NCBI RefSeq assembly: GCF_035594125.1
Contig: NC_087151.1
Coordinates: forward strand, 15,527,501 to 15,591,500
DNA length: 64,000 nt
Direction of reading: 5' to 3'
DNA from: Scylla paramamosain
Taxonomy: Eukaryota; Arthropoda; Malacostraca; Decapoda; Portunidae
Part shown: positions 46,034-57,864 of the stretch, in pieces
How positions within the stretch are numbered: position 1 is the stretch's first letter
How the letters are laid out: each line of letters begins with the position of its first letter
Position numbers and translations under genes: made by a program
The notes under the pieces: model-generated
Seen by the model: only the letters and a program-made list of their open reading frames with translations
What the model was told of the DNA's origin: nothing
Database searches by the model: none

Positions 46034-46906
46034 ATGGTGGCGACCAGCAAATGGGCCATAGGAAAGTGGGAAGAAGACCTGTGGAGAAAATTACATGGAC
46101 CAGACGTAGGCAACAAGATTTGGTGGTTCCTTGTAAAAGAAAAGCAGGGAATCAGCCGGCAAGACACCATCCCTCCCCTCACTAGACAGGATGGAATTGT
46201 GGCCACCAGCAGTAAGCAGAAAGCCCAGTTGCAGGCTGACCCCTTCTCCCAGAAAATGCAGGTGGACAATCCCAGACAGCCCCCACCTCATCTAGAGCAG
46301 CAGTGCGAGAAGACTGTCACCAAAGTGGAGGTGACTCTAGTGCCAGTTGCAAACTTATTGAGGGGACTGGACACCAAAAAAGCCACCTTCCCTGATGACG
46401 TAAGTCCTTACCTATTAAATCAAAATTTCCTCCTCTCGGATCAACAGTTTAGGTTCAGACCTGCACGGTCCACCTCCGACCTACTGATGCTTCAGACAAG
46501 ACACTGGCGGGACTCCCTCGATGAAGGACAGGACACTTCTGTTGTAGCCCTGGACATAGCGGGTGCCTTCCATAGGTTGTGGCACGGAGGCATACTGGAA
46601 AAATTTCGTACCAAAGGCATCCAAGGCGACCTCCTGTTGCTTCTAGGAAACTACCTGCAAGGAAGGACCCTGCAGATGGTCGTCAATGGACAGGAATCAG
46701 AGTCCCTGCCAGTGGGAGCATCAGTGCCACAGGGCTCCGTGCTGGGACCAGTCTTGTGGAACGTCTATGTGGACGATCTTCTCCAGCAATTGCAAGCGAT
46801 CTCAACATTTGTTAATGATTGTACCCTCTCCTTTACCTATCCCCGACAAGATAGCAGGCGTGCTGCTGAGGACATCAATCAGCAGCTAAAGGTGATAGAG
46901 GAGTAG
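46034..46906 (+). pseudogene. LINE-B copy 2 RT ORF (290 codons)
   Basis: Open from linker through the catalytic box, with a deletion joining DDVSPYLL to NQNFLLSDQQF (the segment that normally holds the first RT helix and PxxWK motif is missing). First Asp present (LDIAGAF); the YADD Asp pair is reduced to Asn-Asp, expected to abolish polymerisation. Confidence 0.85.
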
Positions 46907-47418
46907 GGTGCACGCCGGCATGTTGTAGCGGGACACAAGTCACCGCTCCTAGCACTCCGTTCTCTGTTGTATTATCACCCTTCCGTTTTCACTCTCTCTA
47001 CTGCACAGACTTTTGTCTTTCATCTCTTCTATCCTCACTTTATACATATCTCTTACTTGTACACATTCTGTGCACGCTCTTTGACACATGTGTTACACAT
47101 CTTCTCAATACATCATATTACTCCTTTCTTCACACAGACATACACACACACATACACTCTCTTTTTCTATAATTTTGTGTATATCATTTATTATGTAATG
47201 TAATTTTGTATATATTGTTCATGTTTTTGCTGAATAAGGGAGAGAATACCCAGGCTAAGTTTCCTTTGCCAGAGCTACACTGTTATGACACTGGAAATTG
47301 TTACCCTTCAAGGACTCAACACTGCTATGATCAAGAGTCATAATAGGGAGCCTACACTTCTCGCTTGAGCAACTTCCGGGCGGTCAAGTAGCACCTCACC
47401 TTCGCTACAAAGTAACCT

Positions 47419-47937
47419 TTGCCCCGGAGAAGACTCAGGCAATGGCGGTGTCTCGGTCCCCCGCTGCCGGCCCAGCGGTGGATGGAAGACTTTTATGGTA
47501 GTGTTTCTCTTCCACTCCAGGAATCCACCAAGATTTTGGGAGTGGAGGTGGACCGAGCACTACGATTCGATGTCCACATCAAGACCATCGCCAAAAAGGC
47601 TTTCCACACAGTCTCCTTTCTGCGAATTATGGTTGCCTTTCTCGACAGGAGAGGGAGGCTCTTGCTCTATAAGGCCCAGATACAGCCATTACTAAAGTAT
47701 GCTTCCCTCTCCTGGATGTCAAGCGCCGCCTCCCACACCAAGAGACTGGACAACATCGAACGCCGGACTCTGCGATTAATGGATGCTGCAGACCACCCCC
47801 CCCTTGCCCAGCCTGAGCCTGTGAGTCCCCTTGACTCATTGGAACACCGCAGGGACGTTGCAGCAATAGTGGTGTTCCACAAGGGGCAGGTGCAGGAAGT
47901 ACCACATCTGGCTGGGTTGCGCCAACCTCCAACATGA
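47419..47937 (+). pseudogene. LINE-B copy 2 C-terminal ORF (172 codons)
   Basis: Carries the thumb and C-terminal region: STKILGVEVDRALRFDVHI, SLSWMSSAASHTKRLDNIE, RRTLRLMDAAD and a final Cys-free tail. Upstream frame differs. Confidence 0.82.
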
Positions 47938-48349
47938 ACGCTCACAGTGTCAAAGTGACGGCCCATACTTGGAGACAGACATAGTGATAGTGAGTGCTAC
48001 ACACAAACATCCACACTGACACATATCACACGCATTGACGGACACACGAATAACTCACAGTGGACTGAATGGGAGACAGACAGGCTAGAAACACTAAATG
48101 GTTAAAGACACTGTGTAAATATGTATATTTTAGATCTTTTAAGGCGTATATTTTGTAAGATGTATATATTTTTAGTTTTTAATACCAGACAAGCTAGACT
48201 AAGGTAGGATATACTTAGTCCTTCAAATAGGTGGCACACAGCAGTGCACCTTTGGACTCAATCACTGACTTATGTTTAAATAAAAAAAAACAGGAACTAT
48301 GATATTACAGTCAATCTGTCCAATTCGTGCACGAAAACAACCACAAAAT

Positions 48350-48440
<91 letters not shown>

Positions 48441-48459
48441 ACTCGATGTCCCGCCTCAG

Positions 48460-48590
48460 AATCTGTGTTGATCGAGATGGAGCAGCTTCGCCAGGAGACA
48501 GATGACGCTGGGCCGCAGGACGAGCTCGAGTACTGGAAGCGACGCATGGCAAAGTTTAAATTCCTTGCAGAGCAAATGGATTCCCCGCAA
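48460..48590 (+). CDS. DNAH5-like: Dynein heavy chain exon 7 (phase 1-0)
   Basis: The acceptor CCCGCCTCAG lies about 20 bp after an 86-bp (CT)n tract; the donor is CAA|GTACGT. It encodes ESVLIEMEQLRQETDDAGP followed by DELEYWKRRMAKFKFLAEQM, nearly diagnostic for the axonemal DHC_N1 domain (DDxGPxxELExWKxR). Confidence 0.95.
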
Positions 48591-48927
48591 GTACGTAATG
48601 AATAAATATATTGATTTGATTTGATATGTAATAAAGGATATTAAAAAGTGCTTTGTGCTCTCATGCTTTATGCTTTGTTTTCTTGGATATAAGTCTACAT
48701 TGTGATATCTTTGTGTTCATTTACTATTCAGTTTGGAGACGATATTTCTGTATTTTTGACACCATATGATCTCGTTTTTGCGATTCTGAAATGTTAGTTA
48801 GTCAATGAACATAAAGGGCGGTTGCACAGTCTTTTCATAAGCTATCCAACCAAAGCGCTCGAACAAACGGGAGGTTCGCAAGAGCAATTAGTTTGGAAGT
48901 TTTAACACATCATACCCACTCCCCAAG
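48591..48927 (+). other. Dynein intron 7
   Basis: 337 bp, AT-rich, nothing recognised. Confidence 0.85.
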
Positions 48928-49092
48928 GTGCGCGGGGCCATCCTGATGCTGCAGCTGGCACGGTCTAAGGTGCTCAGGTCGTGGAAGGAAATGGACGCCA
49001 GGGTGACGCACAACCTCGCTGAGGCCAAGGACAATGTAAAGTTTGTGTACGCCATTGAGGAGTACTGCCACCCGCTGTACCTTAACGACCCT
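48928..49092 (+). CDS. DNAH5-like: Dynein heavy chain exon 8 (55 codons, phase 0-0)
   Basis: The acceptor is ACTCCCCAAG; the donor is CCT|GTGAGT. The peptide has VRGAILMLQLARSKVL, SWKEMDARVTHNLAEAKDN and VKFVYAIEEYCHPLY, the central conserved block of the dynein tail. Confidence 0.95.
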
Positions 49093-49598
49093 GTGAGTGT
49101 ATAGCAGCAGTGACAACAGCGGGAGGAGGAGGAGGAGAAATACAAAGGAAGCAAAGTTAGCACTAGATATTTTGGGCTTTGCGAGACTTGCGATGAACTA
49201 CATTCTCTTTTAACGAATGAGCTATGTATGATAGCAAAGATGAAATGGAGAAGAAGGAGGAGGAATATGAAATGGTAGGAGACCTGTCTCGTTGGCCTTT
49301 GAAAGACTGTTAGCGATAAATTAGACTCTTGAATCTAAGTAGGGAGATATAAGAGTACGCAGTAGACAATTGCTGATACTAAGATGGGCGATAGGAAGGT
49401 GCAATCCTAGTGTTGATGCTCCCTGTGTCCTCTCAGCTCATATTCTTATGTCTCAGTTGTACAGGAAAACAATCATAGCCTGTTCCTTAAGGAAAAATTC
49501 CTTTACTTTTTAATGCGGCATTACAAGTACTATAGGCTATTACTTAAAAAAATTTACATCTATTTTCATGGTTTTGGTATCCATTCCTTTCTACACAG
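49093..49598 (+). other. Dynein intron 8
   Basis: 506 bp, a short (GGA)n near 49,121-49,137; nothing else recognised. Confidence 0.85.
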
Positions 49599-49705
49599 CC
49601 CGGCATGACTCCTTACATCATGATGCTGTTCAACACGGTGAGAATGATTCACTCCATTTCCAAGTACTACAACACCTCGGATAAGCTGTCCGCGCTGCTC
49701 ATCAA

Positions 49706-49706
<1 letters not shown>
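49599..49706 (+). CDS. DNAH5-like: Dynein heavy chain exon 9 (36 codons, phase 0-0)
   Basis: The acceptor is TTCTACACAG; the donor AAG|GTGAGA runs directly into an 83-bp (GA)n tract. It encodes PGMTPYIMMLFNTVRMIH and SKYYNTSDKLSALLIK, matching the family's M-x-SxxYNTSE/DK motif. Confidence 0.95.
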
Positions 49707-49796
<90 letters not shown>

Positions 49797-49996
49797 AGTT
49801 ATTGATTTATCTCCCTTTCTTTTTTTAATCCCTTTCCCTTTTTTTTGATATATAATCTTTGATATTTCTATTTATTTCATATTTCTTTTCTCAGTTTCTT
49901 TCACACTACCTTTTATCCCGGTTGTTGTTTTTTTTTTATTTTCCTTTCCTACGCAAAGACAACATAAAAACTGTTTCTTTCTCCCGTTACCTACAG
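49707..49996 (+). other. Dynein intron 9 with (GA)n at the donor
   Basis: GTGAGAGAGA runs as (GA)n to 49,791. Confidence 0.9.
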
Positions 49997-50149
49997 ATCA
50001 CCAACCAGATGATCCGTGCCTGCCAGGTCTACATCTCCTGCCAAAGTACAGCATCCATCTGGTCTCAGCCGCGGTCAGATGTGCGACTCAAGATCCAACA
50101 CTGCCTCAAGCTACACGCCACCTATCGCTCGGCTTACCAGAAGACCAAG
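49997..50149 (+). CDS. DNAH5-like: Dynein heavy chain exon 10 (51 codons, phase 0-0)
   Basis: The acceptor is GTTACCTACAG; the donor is AAG|GTGAGT. The peptide starts ITNQMIRACQVYIS and contains TASIWSQP and KLHATYRSAYQKTK. The N-Q-I/M-I-x-A-C and TASIWxQP blocks are shared with DNAH5. Confidence 0.95.
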
Positions 50150-50461
50150 GTGAGTAACTCGTGTGGTGGTCGAGGTTACGTAAGTGTGAAATGGATGTGG
50201 AAGGCTGTGAGTTTTAGATGAAGGTAAGGTGAAGTTTAGGGAGCGTTGAGGACAAAGTAATATCGCTGGAATTTAGAAAAATGTTTAAGCTGATATAAAT
50301 CTCTGCATTAATTTTTCTTCATTCGTCTTCTTCTTCTTCTTCTTCTTCTTCTTCTTCTTCTTCTTGAACTAATTTTTCTCTTTCCTTTTTCTTTCTTTCT
50401 TTCCTCCTCCTCCTCCTTCTCCTCCTCCTCCTCCTCCTCCTCCTCTCTCACAACCCCTCAG
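50150..50461 (+). other. Dynein intron 10
   Basis: (CTT)n 50,327-50,366 and (CTC)n 50,403-50,446 form the pyrimidine tract before exon 11. Confidence 0.88.
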
Positions 50462-50618
50462 GAGAAGCTCGAGGCCATGCCCGGCGAGCGCCCCTTCAGC
50501 TTCAGCGAGCAGTACGTCTTCGGCAAATTCGAGGCGTTCTGCTGCCGCCTCAACAACATCACGGGACTCTTTGATGACATCGATAAGTTCTCCGACTTCT
50601 TTGAGGGGCGGGCAGAGT
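50462..50618 (+). CDS. DNAH5-like: Dynein heavy chain exon 11 (phase 0-1)
   Basis: The acceptor CACAACCCCTCAG follows a (CTT)n/(CTC)n stretch; the donor is GAGT|GTGAGA. It encodes PFSFSEQYVFGKFEAFCCR, then NNITGLFDDIDKFSDFF, matching the FSExYxFGKFExF motif. Phase 1 is needed to read into exon 12 across an 11-kb intron. Confidence 0.93.
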
Positions 50619-51875
50619 GTGAGATTGATCGTTTTATTCTTGTTATTGCTCTTCTTTTTTTATAATACCAAGAACATTAAGTGTATAGGAGTTAAGAGGT
50701 TGTATTTAGGTATTCACATATTTTGGTTTATTCATGAAAGGAGCTTATATGGAAAAAAAAAATGTTAATAAGTTTTTTTTTTTTTTTTTATCATATAGTT
50801 CATGGTGTTTGAACGTCACGAATAATCAAGTGTTTCTCCCTTGATGTATCTTTTACACATGCATTTTGCAGATGAATCCACATAACAGCTTTGAACCGTC
50901 AAGTATTTTTAGTGGTTTAGTTTTTTGTTGGTGATAATCTCCCCGTAACAGTTGTCGTTGGCTGCATGGTGAAGCCACCAGCCCGACAACACCCGCCTAG
51001 CTTGGCCCTAAACAGTCGCCTTTCCTGTGTGGTCCATACACACCATGTTCACATCACTCCTCGCTCCTCCACGCTCTCAGCCCTTGGCTCCCTCCGGCCA
51101 CTCCGCTGTCAGGAAGATGTATGAAGACCTATCAGTGTTTGGTTACCCTCAGTACGCCACTGTAACCACACCTGGCTTGTGCAGACCATTCATGTTGTCT
51201 GTTACTAGAAGAGGGAGAGAAAAATGCTTTGATCGCTCTCTCTAATTCCCTGTGAATGTTGAGTGACAGACATGATATGTGTGGCTTTTACACAGGAATG
51301 GTGAAGACTTAAACAAATTAATATAACTAGAGACTGAAGAGTTAATAAGTGATCATTGACTGTATGCTAAGTGCTGTAGCTCGTGACCCGGCCAAGGGAC
51401 CACGCCGCCACCACCACCCGGTGGCCGAGCGGCGCAGCGAGGCAGGAAACCACCTCCAGTTTCCTTGTCCTCGTGCATGGCCTCTGCTGGAACTTTTCAT
51501 CTGCTTGATCGTTCTTATTACATTACTGACTTTATTTGGTCATGGTAAGATTAGGATGTTACCTGACCTGGCCCATTGGCAATCTCTAGAGCAGTGATTA
51601 TTAATTTTTCCTGTCATTTACCTCGTTAGCTTGATGCATTTTTACCGTTTCATCACTTATCCCCAAAACAAAAGGGAATAGATGGCATAAAGAAAGTTGA
51701 AATATTTATTATTGATGCTTTACACAAAAACAAGGATGATAAATAAAAGAAATATTATGTAGTCCACTTTATAAAGGCAAACATAAATGCCAGAAGTATT
51801 ATATTTTAAGCAAAATTAATTGCCTAGGCTGGAGGGTTTTTTTTTTTTTTTTTAATACGAGTATCTTCCCTGTCA

Positions 51876-52762
<887 letters not shown>

Positions 52763-53557
52763 TTACTCTAGACCAGCTAAAGCTCCCCCAAGTTAACTAG
52801 ATACAATGTTTTACAGAAGTAGTCTGGTTATTTGGTATGATACATTTATCCCTTGTCATATAATTATTTACCTCCAGGTGATTAGTTTGCTGCTAGTTAA
52901 TCACTGTCTTAGAGTGTGGTGGCTGCCAGGTGTGTGCGACGTCAAGCAGGTGTTCAAAGCTCCACTGGTTGGTGGGAATCACTAGACTCATTTATTATTC
53001 TGCTCACAGCTTGTGTGTTCATCTATTGTTTTGTTTTGTTTTCGGTATGATGTCGCATGCCGGCGACACGTCTGCCTCCCCACAGCCTTGCTGCCCATGG
53101 AAACCGGTAAGTGAGGTGCACCACTGTCTCTCTTGCTCTTCCTATCTCTTTTTCTTTCTATCTCTTCCTCATTCCTGCAGTAGTCTTGTCCTCCTTCCTC
53201 AGACATTCCCTTACGTGTTGACAATGACTGCAGCTCCTTTGCGTTGTCTCTCCTCACGCCGAGAGGGAATAGCCAGGTGACTCACTTCTCGGACACTGAG
53301 CTCACCCCAGTCTTGCCGGCCCCATCCTTTCTTCCATCCACCCATCCACCCCCACACCCTCTCCCTCTCACCCTGCTCCTGTCTTCTTGCAGCCTCACTC
53401 CTTTAACACGACATGACCAGAGGAAACTCACATGCCATTCTGTACTTGTCATGACAGCAACTCGCCATCTCTTTCACTTCTCTCGCTTCTCTGTCCCGTG
53501 TTTTGCTTCTGTGTTTTCTAGCAGCAGTTGTGATGTTTTGCTTACCATCATTGTGTG

Positions 53558-53624
<67 letters not shown>

Positions 53625-53999
53625 TTATGGATGAAGTGTTATCTTTTTTATCTCTCAGATTTAAGTACTATTTGAAAGATAAGAGGAAGAGGTTATGATG
53701 AAATACATATTTCTGCACGAAAAAAAATAATAATGATAATAATCATCATAGTATTCTTAAGGCTTACACAGCTTTTTACCTGATTTAACGCGACTCTAAC
53801 CTGCCATTTAGCCACCTAAGGCATACGTGAACATTACTTAACTAGACCAAGATGTCAAGTCTCCTGCTGTACATCCATCGCCAAGACCGCATATACTGCC
53901 TGTTACCGGCCACACACCAAGACCTGCTGTACATAACATGACTTCACCTACGTGCTCCCTTCAGTTCTTGTTGCTGTTGGATGTCTTCATGCTCATTAA
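52763..53999. other. Intronic non-coding between the two DNA transposons
   Basis: Pyrimidine-rich stretches 53,130-53,400 and (GA)n 53,561-53,620. No gene seen. Confidence 0.6.
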
Positions 54000-54078
54000 G
54001 ATGCCTTTCACATTATGCGGTTTCTCGCCGCATCTAAATGCGGTCCGGTCCCGGACGCAGCAGTCGACTAATAACGGT

Positions 54079-54122
54079 GTGAAGAGGGACATAAAAACTA
54101 TAGTTTGCATGTCCCTCTTCAC
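54079..54122. repeat. Hairpin palindrome inside the second TIR element
   Basis: GTGAAGAGGGACAT and ATGTCCCTCTTCAC are perfect 14-bp inverted arms around a 16-bp loop. Confidence 0.85.
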
Positions 54123-54376
54123 GCTGTGCGGGTGCAGGTGATTGAACGGTCCGGGCCCTGATGCAGTTGCGGCGTCCCACTGGTCTTGTCCGGTCCCGTA
54201 CCCGTGCGCGGTGGCAGTGTGCTTTATTTTTAAATAAAAGTCTTCACGCTGCGTTTGGTAGCCGCACAGACATCGTGTGACAAACATATTTAGTGCTTTT
54301 CCAGAAGATTTACCTCTGACAATGGAGCAAGATAGTACTGCAGTAAAAAAAAAAAAAATAATAATAATAATAGATT

Positions 54377-54637
<261 letters not shown>

Positions 54638-56402
54638 GCTTCTTGTATACCTCAGACTGTGTAATTGTCTGTATAATTATATTCCCTCTCTTGCTAGTTA
54701 AACATGCACACAGTAATCTACGATCCATTCTTTAGTACTTGTTGCTGCAAACTGGGAAGAGAGTTTGGTTTCAATGTGTGCGGCAGCCGGATGATTGTGC
54801 GGCAGCAATCGCAAGCATTGCCGATCCGGCAGCCACACCTAGACACAGCAAGAAAAGGCATAATGTGAAAGGGGCTAAGACAGACAACTCCACAAAGGAG
54901 AGCAGAGTACTTATAGTCGCTGCTGATTATGCTGATCTAGATGCCATGCCCCCTTTTTTTCTTTCTCTTTTCATCGGACCAATTGACTGGTGCACTCATA
55001 AACTTCTCAAGACTTCCTCAAATTTTTATGCTTCGAATATCTTTTAGCATCTTATCGATTCTCCCTGTCCTAAGGCGCTTTTAGAAAAAAATGTTAATAG
55101 GAAAACAAGAATGGTATCAAAGTATAAAGTCTTAGAAAACTGTGGATACAAATAAACAGATAAATAAATATACGGGAGGTGGTGTTTATTGGAGCTCAGT
55201 AGAATAGCTCCTGGAGATGTGGCCCCTGTCAACAATCATATGGATGTGTTATTTGTAAATATGTTTATTTGTTTCCATGATTTTTCTGAAGAATTAGGAC
55301 TTTGATATTATTATTGTTTTCTAATTGAGGTTTTTGCGAATTGGGTTAAAGCAAGGTCTGATGATAAGGTGACAAAAAGCAACCTAAAAACTTGAGGAAG
55401 TGGCAAGATCTTCATTATTTATTTATTTTTATTTATTCATTTTTTTATGCAGTAGGGACACTGACCAAGGGCAACAAAAATCCAATAAATAAAAAAAGCC
55501 CACTGAGATGCCAGTCCCAGAAAAGGGTCCAAAGCAGTAATAAAAAATTGAAGGATAAGTGTCTTAAAACCTCCCTCTTGAAGGAATTCAAGTCATAGGA
55601 AGGTGGAAATATAGAAGCAGGCAGGGAGTTCCAGAGTTTACCAGAGAAAGGGATGAATCATTGGGAATACTGGTTAACTCTTGCATTAGAGAGGTGGACA
55701 GAGTAAGGATGAGAGAAAGAAGAAAGTCTTGTGCAGCGGCGCCGCGGGAGGAGGGGAGGCATGCAGTTAGCAAGATCAGAAGAGCAGTTAGCCTGACAAT
55801 AGCGGTAGAAGACAGCTAAAGATGCAACATTGCGGCTATGAGAGAGAGGCTGAAGACAGTCAGAGGAGAGGAGTTGATGAGACGAAAAACTCTTGATTCC
55901 AACCTGTCTAGAAGAGCGGTATGAGTGGAAACCCCCCAGACATGTGAAGCAAACTCCATACATGGACGGATAAGGCCCTTGTACAGAGTTAGCAGCTAAG
56001 GGGGTGAGAAAAACTAGCGGAGACGTTTCAGAATGCCTAACTTCAACCCTGTTTTAGCTAGAGATGAGATGTGAAGATTCCAGTTCAGATTATAAGTAAA
56101 GGACAGACCGAGGATGTTCAGTGTAGAAGAGGGGGACAGTTGAGTGTCATTGAAGAAGAGGGGATAGTTGTCTGGAAAGTTGTGTCGAGTTGATAGATGG
56201 AGGAATTGAGTTTTTGGGGCACTGAACAATACCAAGTTTGCTCTGCCCCAATCAGAAATTTTAGGAAGATCAGAAGTCAGCCGTTCTGTGGTTTCCCTGG
56301 GTGAAATGTTTACTTCCTGAAGGGTTGGACATCTATGAAAAGACGTGGTAAAGTGCAGAGTGGTATCATCAGCGTAGGAGTGGATAGGACAAGAAGTTTG
56401 GT

Positions 56403-56945
56403 TTAGAAGGTCATTGATGAATAATAAGAAGAGAGTGGGTGACAGGACAGAACCCTGTTAATAGATTTAGGAGAAGAACAGTGACCGTCTACCACAGCAG
56501 CAACAGAACGGTCAGAAAGGAAACTTGAGTTGAAGTTACAGAGAGAAGGATAGAAACCGTAGGAGGTTAGTTTGGAAATCAAAGCTTTGTGCCAGACTCT
56601 GTCAAAAGCTTTTGATATGTCCAAGGCAACAGCAAATGTTTCACCAAAATCTCTAAAAGAGGATGACCAAGACTCAGTAAGGAAAGCCAGAAGATCACCA
56701 GTAGAGCGGCCTTGATGGAACCCATACTGGCGATCAGGTAGAAGGTTATGAAGTGATAGATGTTTAAGAATCTTCCTGTTGAGGATAGATTCAAAAACTT
56801 TAGATAGGCAGGAAATTAAAGCACTAGCTCGGTAGTTTGAGGGATTAGAACGGTCACTCTTTTTAGGAACAGGCTGAATGTAGGCAAATTTCCAGCAAGA
56901 AGGAAAGGTAGATGTTGACAGACAGAGCTGGAAGAGTTTGAACAC
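56403..56945 (-). pseudogene. LINE-A copy 5 RT fragment (180 codons)
   Basis: Reads FKLFQLCLSTSTFPSCWKFA, ALISCLSKVFESILNRKI, YGFHQGRSTGDLLAFLTES, VALDISKAFDRVWH. Ends after SPKSINR, where about 20 nt including the PQGS motif are missing. Confidence 0.88.
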
Positions 56946-57439
56946 TAAGGTACAAACACGGAGGCACAGTTTCGGAGAACAATAGGAGGGACTCCATCAG
57001 GTCCATAAGCCTTCCGAGGGTTTAAGCCAGCAAGGGCATGGAAAACATCATTACGAAGAATTTTAATAGGTAGCATGAAGTAGTCAGATGGAGGAGAGGG
57101 AGGAACAAGCCCAGAATCGTCCAAGGTTGAGTTTTTAGCAAAGGTTTGAGCGAAGAGTTCAGCTTTAGAAATAGATGTGATGGCAGTGGTGCCATCTGGT
57201 TGAAATAGAGGAGGGAAAAAAGAAGAAGCAAAGTTATTGGAGATATTTTTGGCTAGATGCCAGAAGTCACGAGGGGAGTTAGATCTTGAAAGATTTTTAC
57301 ATTTTCTGTTAATGAAGGAGTTTTTGGCTAGTTGGAGAACAGACTTGGCATGGTTCCGGGCAGAAATATAAAGTGCATGAGATTCTGGTGATGGAAGGCT
57401 TAAGTACACTTTGTGGGCCATCTCTATCATGTATAGCAC
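56945..57439 (-). pseudogene. LINE-A copy 5 EN-RT linker fragment (164 codons)
   Basis: Reads LYISARNHAKSVLQLAKNSF, INRKCKNLSRSNSPRDFWHL, ALAGLNPRKAYGPDGVPPIV; the same linker as in copies 1, 3 and 4. Confidence 0.88.
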
Positions 57440-57864
57440 GAGAACAAGCTGTGTTAAACCGAGGTTTGGAAAGTTTAGGTCGAGAAAAAGAGTGAGGAAT
57501 GTACGCCTCCATGCCAGACACTATCACCTCTTTTATGCGCTCAGCAGACAAAGACGGGTCTCTGACACGGAAGCAGTAGTCATTCCAAGGAAAATCAGCA
57601 AAATACCTCCTCAGGTCCCCCCAACTAGCAGAGGCAAAACGCCAGAGGCACCTTCACTTAGGGAGATCCTAAGAAGGGATTGGAGCGATAGGACAAGATA
57701 CAGATATAAGATTGGGGTCGGAGGAGCCAAACGGAGAAGAGAGGTTGACAGCATAAGCAGAAGGATTAGAGGTCAGGAAAAGATCAACAATGTTGTGCGT
57801 ATCTCCAAGACGGTCAGGAATACGAGTAGGATGCTACACCAATTGCTCTAGGTCATGGAGGATA

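Larger units (their letters stand above)
45745..48250 (+). mobile_element. LINE-B copy 2, 5'-truncated, with an internal insertion
   Basis: Linker (YTCRPADQPWFGYRC, WLRYKRNPTWQNKGLHRA, GNKIWWFLVKEKQG), RT (FLLSDQQFRFRPARSTSDLL, VALDIAGAFHRLWH, SVPQGSVLGPVLWNVYVDDL, TFVNDCTLSF) and C-terminus (LGVEVDRALRFDVHIKTIA, LLLYKAQIQPLLKYASLSW, LEHRRDVAAIVVFHK). YADD is FVND. About 470 bp of unrelated AT-rich sequence (about 46,915-47,390) interrupts between VIEE and the VTFAPEKTQAM motif. 3' boundary uncertain. Confidence 0.88.
45700..48459 (+). other. Dynein intron 6, carrying LINE-B copy 2
   Basis: Starts GTAAGAGAGAG with (GA)n to 45,740, then the LINE, then AT-rich sequence and (CT)n 48,352-48,437. 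Confidence 0.85.
55425..57862 (-). mobile_element. LINE-A copy 5, inverted, 5'-truncated
   Basis: On the - strand it runs from late EN ([12 protein letters not shown] equivalent, 57,850) through linker and RT to the 3' UTR and (AAAT)n tail at 55,425-55,450. It keeps the two bases before YADD that copies 3 and 4 have lost. RT frame blocks at 57,439-56,945 and 56,945-56,403; PQGS box deleted near 56,455; stops and shifts throughout. Confidence 0.93.

Noticed and set aside
50462..50665. Exon 11 extended to a stop at 50,665
   Set aside because: After GAGT the frame becomes hydrophobic low-complexity; the GTGAGA donor at 50,619 joins exon 12 in phase with conserved sequence.
51405..51470. tRNA-like A box (GGTGGCCGAGCGG)
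   Set aside because: No B box (GGTTCGAnTCC) at the right distance and no cloverleaf could be drawn.
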